From Linnemannia elongata (Eukaryota; Mortierellomycota; Mortierellomycetes; Mortierellales; Mortierellaceae), in NCBI GenBank assembly GCA_036320915.1, contig JAXBDG010000017.1, positions 682,001 through 746,000 of the forward strand: a DNA stretch of 64,000 nucleotides, in the 5' to 3' direction. The notes beneath the pieces were generated by a model. That model saw nothing but the letters and a program-made list of their open reading frames with translations, did not search any database and was not told where the DNA came from. Positions 49,202-60,394 of the stretch are shown piece after piece. A program made the position numbers and the translations under genes. Each line of letters opens with the position of its first letter. Position 1 is the first letter of the stretch.

Positions 49202-52200
49202 CTAATGCACCTCACCAGCTTGCTCAGCCAACCGGAAAAACAACGATCCCTCCCTCCTCTTCAACAACAACTCCGGACTCTCATACTCCTCCACCTCACC
49301 CCTCTCCAGCACCAGAATCTTGTCAGAGTCCATGACCGTCTTGATCCGGTGCGCGATCGTTAACACCGTCCTGTCCTTGAATTCCTCTCTAATAGTCCTC
49401 TGAATCAACTCGTCCGTCTCAACATCTACAGCTGCTGTCGCCTCATCCAACACCAGGATCTTGGTCTTGCGAAGCAACGCACGGGCCAGACAGATCAATG
49501 ACCGCTGGCCCACTGAGAAATTCTCTCCATTTGACACAATCTCATAAGACAATCCTTCAGAGAAGGAGGAGATGAGCGGCTTGAGGTGGGCACGTTCGAG
49601 AGCTGTCCAGAGTTCGGCGTCGGTTGATTGGTGGAACGGATCTAGGTTCTCGCGGATGGTGCCCGCAAAGAGGGTAGGGTCCTGGGGAATGATGGAGAGG
49701 TGGCTTCGGAGGGTGTGAAGGCCGAGTGTCGAAATGTCGACACCATCAATCTCAATTGATCCTCCTCTTGTTCGTCCTCCAAGGGTATCATTGCCGTTCA
49801 GATCAACAGCAGAGGTACCATGCACGCTAGCAGCAGTAGCCCGAGCCCAATAGCTATCCTTGGCCTCAATCATGCGGAATAACGCCAATGTCAAAGACGA
49901 TTTCCCAGCCCCTGTCCTCCCAACAATCCCAACCTTCTCCCCAGGCGCCACCTCAAACGACACATTCTTCAGCACCGGCTCCAGACCCTCCCGATACCTT
50001 GCCGAAAAGTCCCTAAATACAATCCTCCCTTCCGCCGGCCAACTTTTTGGTAGCCGAACACCAGTCTCGAGAGGAGCCTCCTGTGGTAGCTCAGCATACT
50101 CTTCTATCCGTTCAACACTAATCAGCTGGTTGGACATCTCGGCCCAAGACCGAACCAGGTACGTGATATCACCTGTAATGTTCATCGCATACGTCAACGA
50201 CAGGCCCACCAAACTGGCCCCACCCACAGTACTCCTATTCAAGACCGCCAACAGCGCTGCATCAAAGACAATCAGCGCCCCCAAAAACTCCAACCGCACC
50301 TTCAACCACCGATTGGCCATCCCAAATGCCAACTGCGTCTCAGCCGACAGATCCGCTTTCTTTCCATTCGCCCTCACAAACCTCGGCGCAGCAGACATGG
50401 CACGGATGGTCGAGACGCCCGCTAGGGTTTCTGAGAAGTGTTGATAAAGCGGTGACTTTGATACGGACATGAACCGTTTGAGGGCTTGGGAGGAGGCGAG
50501 GAAGTAGGATTGGATATAGAGGTAGCAGAGTGTGAGAGGAGGGACGGCGTAGAGGAATTGTGGGGTGGAGATAGAGATGACGACTAGCGTGCCGGCAATG
50601 GCAACGAGGCAGTAAACGACGTCGATGAGGTTCCAGATGATGTTTTCGTCGATTGCATCCACGTCCGTCGAGAACCTGTTGATGATCCGACCGACACTAT
50701 GTAACAGGGATAACATTGGTCAGATCAAAAATTAAAAATTAAAAAAGAGCATACACAGCCATTGTCCTATACCAAAAATAAGACTTACGGAGTGACATCA
50801 AAGAAAGCCATAGGCTGCCTAACCAAATTGTCCAACAATCGATCATGCATGTGCCTCGCCCCCCTCACAGCCGCCAAAACATTCGCCACATAGAACAGCA
50901 CCATATTGAACGCCATATACGCCACCGTAAACCCCGCGTAGATAACTAAGAACTCGATCACAGAGTACTTGTCCTGGCCCGCAGCATCTGACCAGTAACG
51001 TAACCAGAAGCTGGTCCCGACTTGGGCAACTTCGACGAGGATGTAGAAGATGATGACGAGGGCAATGTTGGTGTAGGAAGCCGCTTTTGCGTAGACCATG
51101 AACATGTGCCAGCCCACGCCACCATGAACCATCTTCTCTGCGACGACCAGTCCTGCAGCGGGTTTGGGCTCCTCGTCGTTGGTGGCTTTGGGATCTTGAG
51201 CTGAGGAAGAAGCATTACTAGCGGGTGCTACAACGGTGGTTGCGTCAATGTCTTCAGTAGCCTCGCTTCCTGTCTCCGACATCGTATCTGCTGATGAGGT
51301 TACGGCCTTGTTGGCGGTTTTCCTGCGTTGCTTGTTGGCGGTGACCGAGAACTCAAGGTTGAGCTGATAAAAGCCCCTCTTAGCCGCTAGGAGCTCGTCA
51401 AATTGCCCCTTCTCACTAATGGACCCATCCTTCATCACCAACACCTGATCCACCTCACTCAAATGGTGGAGCCCATGTGTGACCAAAAGCCTCGTCTTGT
51501 CCTTCAACAACCCCTCGGGACCAATCAAGTTCTTCCAAAGGTGGTGGTCAACATGCGCATCGACGGCACTCAAAGGATCATCCAACAGATAAACATCCGC
51601 ATCCTGGTACGCTGCACGGGCAAGGGCGACACGCTGCTTCTGGCCTCCGGACAAGTTAATCCCGCGCTCGCCAATCTCGGTCTGATCGCCGGTAGGGAGC
51701 ATATCCAGATCCTGTTGCAAACAGCACGCCCGAATCACAGCCTCGTACCGGTCCTGGTCCAATGGTTTCCCAAAGAGGATGTTGTCCTTGACAGAGCTGT
51801 GCAAGATCCAGGCCTGTTGACTGACATAGGCAACGCTACCTCGGACTTGGACGGATCCTTGGTACTTGTACATGTCTCCGATGAGGGCGCTGAGGAGGGA
51901 TGATTTTCCTGAGCCGATTCGACCGACTACGGCGGTTATAGATCCAGCTCGGAGACGGAAGTTGATGTTGGTGAGCGTAGGCGCGCGAGGTGTCGCCACA
52001 GTTTCGGAGAATGATGATGATGATGACGCTGATGCCAGCAATGGTGCGGTCTCGTCTCCTGTCGCATTATCGTTATCACGGCCAACCTGATCATCGGTCG
52101 CTTGCTTATGCCACGACAGAACCGCATCCCTCACAACAACATCATCCTCGCTATTCCCACTCAACACACTCGTCAAATCAACGGACAACTCCTCGGACAA

Positions 52201-54246
52201 CAAAAACGCCTGTATACGCCGAGTGGCAACCAGAATCGAAGTCGTGCTGCTCAGCAACGTATCCATGCTCGAAATGGGCTTACTTAACAGCCCAAACAGC
52301 GACAAGCTGACAAAGATGACATGGGGTGTAATCTCTCCAGGAGTTCCACCAGGTCCGCCAACCGCAGCGTAGATCCCGAATGAGAGGAGACTCATGAACA
52401 TGGTGGTGGAGAATATCAAGGTCATTGCGGCATAGACGACTCCGAAACGACGCAGGACAGACATTTCGATCTCACGGTATCCTGCAATCCTTGCCTTGAA
52501 CGCGTTCTCTATCAATCGAAAAATAAAATAAGGGTTTAGCTACCTGAAGATGAACAAGTTGTATTAAACAATACAAAGGCAAACAAGTGTTCACTTACCC
52601 CAGGCGTACAACTTGACGGTCTTGATGGAGGTCAACATCTCAGTGACCAACCGAATACGATGATCCATGGTCTTCAGCTTGGTATCCTTGATCTCCGAAA
52701 AGATATCCGATACCCTGTGCTGGATTGGGATCAGCCCCACCACTGTAACCAGCCCAACAAGGGAACACCATCCCAACTGGCGATACAACATCCACAACGC
52801 CACCAACAACTCAATCGGCGCCGAGACCCATTGCGGTAAAGTGTTGAGTGCCGTTGTCCACTTCTCGGCATCGACCGACATGTGGTTCGAGATGGCCCCT
52901 GCAGTCTGGGTCTGCCGGGCTTCGGGCGATAATATCAAAGACTTGCGGTAGATCAAACCAATAAGACCAGAACGGATCTCCATCCCACGCTCGGCGTTGA
53001 GTTGGAGCAGCTGCGCGCCCGTGACAGAGCTCATAAGCGACACCAAGAACATCAAAACTGCCAGGTAAATTCCATATGACAGCGGCTGTGGTGCTTCCGT
53101 TGACGAGGACGAGGCCATCATAAAGTCCAAAATCCGACCCAAGAGTACTGGCTGGAGGTAAACCAACGTCGTCGACACAACTCTCGTCAACACAATAGGC
53201 GCCCAACCCACCCACCCAAACGTCAAAGCAATCGTCTTGAACAGTAACCACGGTTTCGCCTTCTCTTGACGACTCTTCGGCACAAGCGCTCGGAACCGTC
53301 CCTCCTGCACTTTCCAAGTCGCCGCGAGATCCTTGTACGCATGCTCGGACCGGATCCGCTCTGGCATCAAATGTGCAAGGTCATCCAGAAGGAGCGGGCG
53401 ACTGTATCCGATACTCATAATGGGCTGGATGTATTGGAAGGATAGGCGTGAGATCAGGTTGGCCTTTTCGAAGACGCTCGCAGTGGATGATTTTTGGACT
53501 TTTGTCCATCCCCTCGGCCATGCCTCTACGATCAAACCAATGATAAGTGAGCCCAGGAACCAGTGAAGGTTGGAGAGGGGGTATGAGGGCGATGGAGAGG
53601 GGCTTGAAGGTGCTTGGGGTGTCAACCAGAGGACGGCTCCCACACCGAGATTGGCGATGAGGTAGTAGCCCAGAATAAAATCGGACGATCGGATAGTGTA
53701 CTTGTGCTCTTCCCTATTCAGCACCATCGCGAACATCTACGCATGACATTGACAAAAAATAACGTTCTTTGGTGAGCAAAGATAGGCGAAATGCGAGAGA
53801 CAATCTTGAAGTCGTAGTATTCGTTCTCTAAGATGAGAAGCTTACCCATGCGAGCAACATAGACGCATAGGCAACAAGGACGTCCCAGGCAAGAGGTTGT
53901 TGGTGATTCCGAATCTCCATGCACAGAGTAGCGATGAGGGAGATGCATCCGCTCAGCATGAGACCAAATGAGGACCAGTAGATGAGTTCAGTCCGACCAA
54001 GACCGTGTTCGCGACCATGCTTATGAAGCCAGACGAGTCGACTGAGAAAGAGTGCGCTTGCGATGGATGCAGGGAGTGTCAAGAATAAGCTAGAGAGTCG
54101 ATGTGTATACACGTTGTGGGAGGTATGTAGATCGATTTAGTTTGCTATACAACCGATAGTTCAGAAGGTAGCTGGCGTAGAAGAAACCCCCAAATGGTGT
54201 GCAGAACTTACAAGGCGGTGGATTGGAAGAGGAGGCTATTGTCGTT
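49202..54246 (-). CDS. ABCC (MRP-type) ABC transporter IV, first exon not located
   Basis: Exons in coding order are 54246-54212 (5' limit uncertain), 54089-53846, 53736-52599, 52508-50789 and 50696-49202, giving 1543 residues without the start exon. NDNSLLFQSTALFLTLPAS aligns with CFESTILLTLPAC of gene III, but the frame meets a stop just upstream. A short first exon like MSSGYC of II and III must therefore lie further 5', or the start is broken. The order is TMD0, L0 (FEKANLISRLSFQYIQPIM), TMD1, NBD1 (GRIGSGKSS, LSGGQKQ, LLDDPLSAVD), TMD2, NBD2 (GRTGAGKSS, FSVGQ, LVLDEATAAVD). The C-terminus is intact (LAEQAGEVH). The TMD2 intron (50697-50788, at VTPS/VGRI) has the same position as in gene I and is absent in II and III. 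Substrate unknown. Confidence 0.88.
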
Positions 54247-54319
54247 CTTTGGTGGCCATCATAGTGATCGCCGAGAGGGTAGGTTGGGCGAGTAAGAAGA
54301 AATAGAAAAGGTAAGTGAT

Positions 54320-54339
54320 TGATCACTGATCAGTGATCA
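54320..54339 (+). repeat. Perfect 20-bp palindrome upstream of ABCC IV
   Basis: TGATCACTGATCAGTGATCA is identical to its reverse complement. It lies about 75 nt upstream of the first recognised ABCC IV exon, in its promoter, leader or first intron. It could be a binding site for a dimeric regulator. Confidence 0.6.
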
Positions 54340-54913
54340 GGACCTTTAAAAAACTGGGCGAAGCACGACGATCCCGCTACAAGCACAGAGGACACATACA
54401 GATTGATCAACGAAGTCTTGACCAGAGGACGATAATGATGATCGCCATGAGTGAGCAGCATCACCGATGGATGGTGTATTCAGGTTCATTCAAGGAAAAA
54501 GACGAAGGAAGTGGAAGATGGTGATAAAAGAAAACGGAAGAGAAAAAGAAGAACAGGGTCCTATTTGTCTGTTTTCTATTCTCCGTCTTTCCCTTCACAT
54601 TCAACTGCAAGAACAAATGGACGTCCGTGTGAGAGCCGTGTGAATCCGCAGTTTTATGCCTTCTCTCTGCTCTTCTTTGATGGATCCGAAACCAAGACTT
54701 ACTTATGCCGGTCACATCCATTTGCATTTTCCGCAATTTCAAATCGTTTTTCGAAAGGATCAACAACGAAGCGCGTCGGATAAACAGGAACAAAGAAGGA
54801 GGTTCGATCGGCATAGTACAAAGCAAACAGTTCGCTCGTTTATTCATGATTTCATCCTCCTCCCCGCAGCGATGACTCTTTTGCCCTCTAGGTATTTAGA
54901 CATCTTCGCAACT
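54340..54913 (-). other. Intergenic region upstream of ABCC IV
   Basis: Holds the 5' region of ABCC IV and the 3' flank of the next minus-strand... gene on the same strand. An ATG at 54489 opens a short frame (MNLNTPSIGDAAHSW) that could belong to a missing first exon, but its donor site is weak. Confidence 0.3.
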
Positions 54914-56007
54914 CTAGGCACGCCCACTGGCACCATCAATCCCCTCTTCCTCAGGGACATCCCACGCTCTAGGAACCAGCGCAACTGGGACCAACCAAGT
55001 ACTCGCCAAGATAACTCCCTTTCCCTCATTCTGTGCCTTGATCACCGCAAACTCAAGTCCCACGTACGCAGCAATATACCCCAAGAATGGGACAATCGCA
55101 GGGACAACAAGACCGACAGAGCCCAAGAACCCCAGGAATGCGGAGGAGACGTCTTGGGCGGATGAGATTCGGGAGAGGGCTTCTTGTGGGATAAAAATTT
55201 CGTATCCCCACCAGTAACTATTAAATAGTCAGATACAAATAAATAAGTATTTTGTGTGAAAGAGTGGGAAAATGTGGAACGACAATGAAAGACAAAGAAA
55301 GAGAACACTTACGCTTGGCTAGAAACGGTATCCTTCGAAGGATGGAACCGCACCACAGTCTTGGTCGTCGTCGTCGTCACCGAATTATCCCCATTCTCTA
55401 CAACCTTACTCTCAGCATCGCCGCCTTTTTTGCCCTTGCGGGGTCCCCTCAGCGTCACGGCTAAGGTAGCAGCCACTGCAGATGTCGCCGCTGCCGCTGC
55501 AATAGTCGTTGCTGCGACGATCGTCGTCCCCTTCGGTGGTGCTGGCGACAATGCCGTCGTGCTCGCTCCTGCTCCTGATGCAGATGCAGATCCTGAAGCT
55601 GGGCTGGATGATGCCTTAGCAGCGACGACTGCTGCAGTCGCAGCAACAGCAACAGCAGCCGTGGCAGCAGCAGCATGCTTCACATTCTTCTCTTTCTCCT
55701 CCTTCTTCTCCTTCTCAGAAGCAGCGACCTTACTATCTCCCTCCTCATGCTCAGATTCAACCTCCACACCCTCATCAACCTCCCACCCCTCGGCGCGTTC
55801 ATGATCCGGATCCGGCATAGCCTTCAAGATCTCAATCACCCCCGCCAACGCCTCAGGGCGCTGCAAAGCCTTCAGCGCCTGCTTGTCTCGGATCGCATTC
55901 ATGTGTGAGGTATGGCTCTCGCCCGTGAGGATATCCCGTACTCGGTGCGCGACCGATTCTTGGTACTCTTGCGTCAACGCCGGAGGTGCTCTTGACCAGA
56001 ATCCCAT
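54914..56007 (-). CDS. Unrecognised Ala-rich protein with C-terminal membrane hairpin
   Basis: Two exons (56007-55313, 55217-54914) give 332 residues; the splice joins VSSQA to YWWGYEIFIP in frame. It was not recognised. Residues 1-70 are helical and charged (MGFWSRAPPALTQEYQESVA, then HRVRDIL). An acidic Lys/Glu stretch follows to about 108. Two Ala/Val/Thr-rich hydrophobic segments follow (AAAATAAVAVAATAAVVAA and TIVAATTIAAAAATSAVAAT). A basic RGPRKGKKG and a poly-Thr patch come next. The second exon encodes a likely membrane hairpin (FLGFLGSVGLVVPAIVPFLG, YIAAYVGLEFAVI). Its WWGYE motif begins a conserved-looking part. An organelle membrane location is possible; no function can be given. 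Confidence 0.7.
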
Positions 56008-56692
56008 CTTTTGGTCTTGTTGTTGCGGGTGTTCGCTATTTGTTGTTCGTTTGCTTGTGTCTGCTGGTTGGCACGCTTGGTTTCTTTGTGTGAAAACGTC
56101 GTTCCTGGGTCAGTTTTTGGTTGCTACAAAAAGGATGGAAGATGATGTCCTGCGGTATGGGTTGATAGTTGCACTGTATCTCCTTGAGACTGAACAATGA
56201 TGACTGAGTGGTGTTTGTTCTTGAGTGTGTATGTCGTGAGGTGGAAGTCGAAAGTGAAAGTGAAGGAGCAGAAAGACAAGAGGATCAAAATACAAAAAGG
56301 ATGAAAGTTGGTTCGAAAAAGGAGGAAGGAGGGAGGAGAGTGACCTGATCACATCCGCAATGTGCAGCCCCCCTATTTTTCTGTTCAGCCATGTTACGGT
56401 CAGCTCATCATTTGACATGAAAAATAAAGGGACGGCAACAACACACAGGCACTCATATCCAGACAAACATACATGCAGACGTCAGGTCCGTGTGAACAAG
56501 TCCCCTTTTTAGTTTGCTCCTTGAATGACAAACGGCAAGTGGTCGCATCATCCGGTAATAAGAACTAGGGGCGCCACCAAAACCCATGGGTTATATGAAA
56601 CAGAGAAAACGTCAATTCAAACATCGCAGCAAAGGCGAGCATAGACAAAGAGACAAAGCAAAGGCAGAGAAGGATGTGTTGTTTGTAATAGT
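56008..56692 (-). other. Intergenic region upstream of the Ala-rich gene
   Basis: Promoter side of the Ala-rich gene and 3' flank of the BiP gene. No feature beyond the BiP poly(A) signal at 56693 was recognised. Confidence 0.4.
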
Positions 56693-56698
56693 TTTATT
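56693..56698 (-). terminator. Poly(A) signal of BiP
   Basis: AATAAA on the minus strand about 65 nt after the BiP stop codon. Confidence 0.5.
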
Positions 56699-56763
56699 GT
56701 ACAAAGCGAAGAGCAGAAAAAAAACGATTCTTGTATATGTTGTAAAAAAGAGAAAAGCAGAAT

Positions 56764-58204
56764 TTACAGCTCGTCGTGCTCGGGCATGTCCTCGGTGGGG
56801 GCAGGGCCAGAGCCACCGGCGGCGCCGTAGAGCTTGGAGGTGATGGGGTTGACAATGGCCTCAATCTCCTCCTTCTTCTCGTCCAACTCCTCCTTGGAGG
56901 CAGTGGCACCCTCGGAGTCGAGCCAAGAGATCTTCTGGGCAATGGCGTCCAAGATGGTCTTCTTGTCCTCGGCATCAATCTTGGAGCCCAACTGAGACTC
57001 GTCGTTGACCTGGTTCTTGACAGAGTAGAGGTAGTTCTCGAGAACGTTCTTGGACTCAATGCGCTCCTTGACGACCTGATCCTCGTTGGCGAACTGCTCG
57101 GCCTCCTTGATCATGCGCTCGATCTCCTCATCGGAGAGACGGCCCTTGTCGTTGGTGATGGTAATGGTCTCGGTCTTGCCAGTGCCCTTGTCCGAGGCAG
57201 AGACACGCAAGATACCGTTGGCGTCAATCTCGAAGGTGACCTCAATCTGGGGGACACCGCGGGGGGCGGGGGGGATGTTGGTCAACTCGAACTTGCCGAG
57301 CTGGTTGTTGTCCTTGGTCATGGCACGCTCTCCCTCGTAGACCTGGATCAAGACGGTCTGCTGGTTGTCGGCGGCGGTCGAGAAGATCTGGGACTTCTTG
57401 GTGGGGATACCAGTGTTACGGCCAATGAGCTTGGTCATGACACCTCCGGTGGTCTCAATTCCGAGAGTCAAGGGGTTGACATCCAAAAGAACAATGTCAC
57501 CGGTAGAGTCCTCACCAGAGAGGACACCACCCTGGACAGCGGCACCGTAGGCAACAGCCTCATCGGGGTTGATACCCTTCGAGGCCTTCTTGCCGCCAAA
57601 GTAATCCTCGATCAAAGAGATGACCTTGGGGATACGGGTCGAACCACCAACGAGGACAATGTCGTGAATGTCTCCCTTGGAGAGACCGGCATCCTTGAGA
57701 ACCTGCTCGACGGGCTTGATGGTCTTCTTGAACAAGTCCATGTTGAGCTCCTCGAACTTGGCGCGGGTCAAGGTCTCGGAGAAGTCGTTACCGTTGTGGA
57801 AAGAATCGATCTCAATGCGGACAGACATCTGGGAAGAGAGGGTACGCTTGGCCTTCTCAGCCTCACGCTTAAGCTTGCCCATGGCCTTGAGGTCCTGGGT
57901 GACGTCCTTGCCAGTGTGCTTCTTCTTGTAGAGCTTAACAAAGTGGTCAATGATGCGCTGATCGAAATCCTCACCTCCCAAGTGGGTGTCACCGGAAGTG
58001 GCGAGAACCTCAAAGACACCGTCGTCAATGGAGAGGAGGGAAACATCGAAGGTACCACCACCGAGATCGTAGACAAGGATGGTGCGCTCACCCTCCTTTC
58101 TGTCCAAACCGTAGGCGATGGCGGCGGCGGTGGGCTCGTTGACGATACGGAGGACGGTCAAACCGGCGATAGCACCGGCATCCTTGGTGGCCTGGCGCTG
58201 GGCA

Positions 58205-58238
<34 letters not shown>

Positions 58239-59264
58239 GGGTAACCTTCTTGGAGAGGTAGGCCTCGGCGATCTCCTTCATCTTTCCGAGAATCATGGCG
58301 GAGATCTCCTCAGGGGTGAAGGTCTTCTCCTCGCCCTTGACCTCGACGGTGATGACGGGGGCACCGGACTTGGACTTGACCTTGAAGGGGAAATGCTTGA
58401 TATCGGCCTGGACATCCTTGTCGTCAAAACGGCGACCGATAAGACGCTTGGCATCGAAGATAGTGTTGGTGGGGTTGGCGGCGTACTGGTTCTTGGCGGC
58501 ATCTCCGACGAGACGCTCATCCTCGGTAAAGGCGACATAGGAAGGGGTGATACGGTGACCCTGGTCGTTGGCGATGATCTCGACACGGCCGTTCTTGAAG
58601 ACACCGACGCAAGAGTAAGTGGTTCCAAGATCTGTTTGGAGAAGAAAAAGGAGGAAGAGCGTTAGTTATGTTGTTTGCTTTGGAGCAGGATTTTTTTTTT
58701 TTAACTGATCCGATGAGACGCGCTCTTGCTTGCTCTCCTTGTCCTCGCCCCGCATCCAGCTGCTCGCTGAAATATTGAACAGGAACAATGGCGCGATCTA
58801 ATCCTCGCGTTATTTGATCCAGGTACTCAATTGTCCTCATCCTGACTGCCAAGAACATTGTTAGGCGTCAATGATCCACAATGTTGCTCTGCCTTTTGTC
58901 CTTGTTTGTTTTGAGGCTGGGTGTAGGGGTGGGGAATCGTTTCTTGCTTGTTCTTCTTGCTGTTGATCGTTGAAATGATTCCCTTCTTGGTCGTGTTTCT
59001 GGTCCTGAGGGCGTGTTGTCGATGAAAAGCAAGCGAAGACAAGCAGGCAAGCAAGAGAACAAGTGAAAAGCACGGAAAGGAAACCAAGAAGCATGCTGAC
59101 AAGCAAAATAAGATGAGTGGAGGAGGTGACTTACCGATACCGATAACGGTGCCGTAGGACTCTCTGGTCTCGTCAGCGTCGGCAGCCTTGACAGTAGTCA
59201 AGGCGACCAAGCAGACCAGAGCCAGAGTGACCAGAGCAAGGGTGCTCTTGATGAACTTTGACAT
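56764..59264 (-). CDS. KAR2: ER Hsp70 chaperone BiP/Kar2
   Basis: Two exons (59264-59135, 58631-56764) give 665 residues. The signal peptide ([20 protein letters not shown], cleaved near VKAAD) and the C-terminal HDEL place it in the ER lumen. The 503-nt intron splits [20 protein letters not shown], restoring the Hsp70 phosphate-binding loop. Other landmarks are [44 protein letters not shown] and [12 protein letters not shown] in the ATPase domain. [18 protein letters not shown] opens the substrate-binding domain, and a helical lid ends the protein. BiP binds unfolded proteins during translocation, folding and ER-associated degradation, using ATP. Codons are strongly biased towards C-ending forms, as expected for a highly expressed gene. 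It may be induced by unfolded proteins; candidate sites lie upstream. Confidence 0.97.
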
Positions 59265-59362
59265 ATTGGTATGGGAGGAAGGGAGAGAGTGAGGAGGGAG
59301 TGGAGGGATGAGAGGGAAGGATGATGAAGAAGAAGAGATCAGATGAAGGAGCGGGCCTTGAG

Positions 59363-59369
59363 TTATATA
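59363..59369 (-). promoter_or_regulatory. TATA box of BiP
   Basis: TATATAA on the minus strand, about 100 nt upstream of the BiP ATG. Confidence 0.5.
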
Positions 59370-59572
59370 TGGGATTTGAGAGATATCGATCAGGTCCCCC
59401 TGAAACTGTGTACGAGGGAGGGTAACCTTCTTTTCTCGTGTGTCTTGTGTGTGTGTGCATTTTGCATGGGTCTGATACGAGTAATCTGGGATTGCATCAG
59501 AAAGGAACACATAAAAATGAATTTACATGGCTGTGGATCATGATGGAAACAAGAAGAAAAGGTGGCTGATGA

Positions 59573-59591
59573 TATGGCAGTCGCTGATTGG
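59573..59591 (-). promoter_or_regulatory. ERSE-like element upstream of BiP
   Basis: On the minus strand this reads CCAAT, nine bases, then CCATA. The mammalian ER stress element is CCAAT-N9-CCACG, so spacing matches but the second half matches at only three of five bases. The nine-base spacer contains CAGCGAC, close to the yeast UPRE core CAGCGTG. An ACGT-core site (GACACGTCGA) lies at 59611-59620. Function is inferred only. Confidence 0.3.
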
Positions 59592-60394
59592 CTGCAGGCC
59601 TCGATGCAAATCGACGTGTCAACGTCCCATTTGAATTACCTCGAGTATTCTATTTCATTCGAACATATATTTGTACGTGTCTGCTTCTCGTGCTGTTTTT
59701 ATTAGAACAACAAAGTTCCACCAATCATGGACTCACAGCAGACATGGTTCCCTTTTTCTCATTCTCTCTCCCGCTCCTCTTCTCCCACTTCCGCAATCCA
59801 ATCCAATGAAGCACCATTTCCCCCCTGCACGCAATTATTATATTATCGAGCAAACAAGCTTGCCTTCTTTATTCTCTTCCCTTGGCCTCCTTCTTGTGTA
59901 GCGCTCCTTTTCGAGAACTTTTTATCGAATGTAACAATGTAATGTGGCGCCCTACTGGTCGTCCTCGTTATCTCTCGAAACAAGTAGGTCATATTTACAA
60001 TCATATTCAAATCCAACCTTAGCCTTCCAGAAGGTGCCAACGCACACATGCATACAACACATCTTGGAAATGAAGCTGCAAAATAATGTAAATGTGAGGA
60101 CACGGACATGACTTGACTATACTGAACACACAGACGCAGATATAGACACACACAAGAGGAGCAAAAAAAAAGCATGAAATGAGGAAACAATTGTGGGGAA
60201 GGGAAATGCCAAACACAAAAAAGACGTGAGCACTTTTTGTATTGCTCGCTTCTACTCGGTTAAGGCGGGTCGTCTGTGTCTCTTACCCTCTTATTTTCTC
60301 GTGGGATATGAATAACGCGTCAATCAATACCTCACTCATTCATAACACGCATTAACATTAATGGTTTTATATATGAACGATACTATTATTTATC
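59592..60394 (-). other. Intergenic region between BiP and the TRP-like channel
   Basis: Holds distal BiP promoter and 3' flank of the channel gene. Apart from the ACGT-core site at 59611-59620, no gene or repeat was recognised. Confidence 0.4.

Noticed and set aside
54444..54489. Candidate first exon of ABCC IV starting at the ATG 54489
   Set aside because: The donor (G/GTCAAG) is poor, and the peptide does not resemble the first exons of II and III.
56776..58665. 629-codon open frame antisense to the BiP gene
   Set aside because: Long antisense frames are well known opposite Hsp70 genes because of codon bias. The product is Leu/Gly/Val-rich and resembles no family, and the opposite strand is a certain gene.
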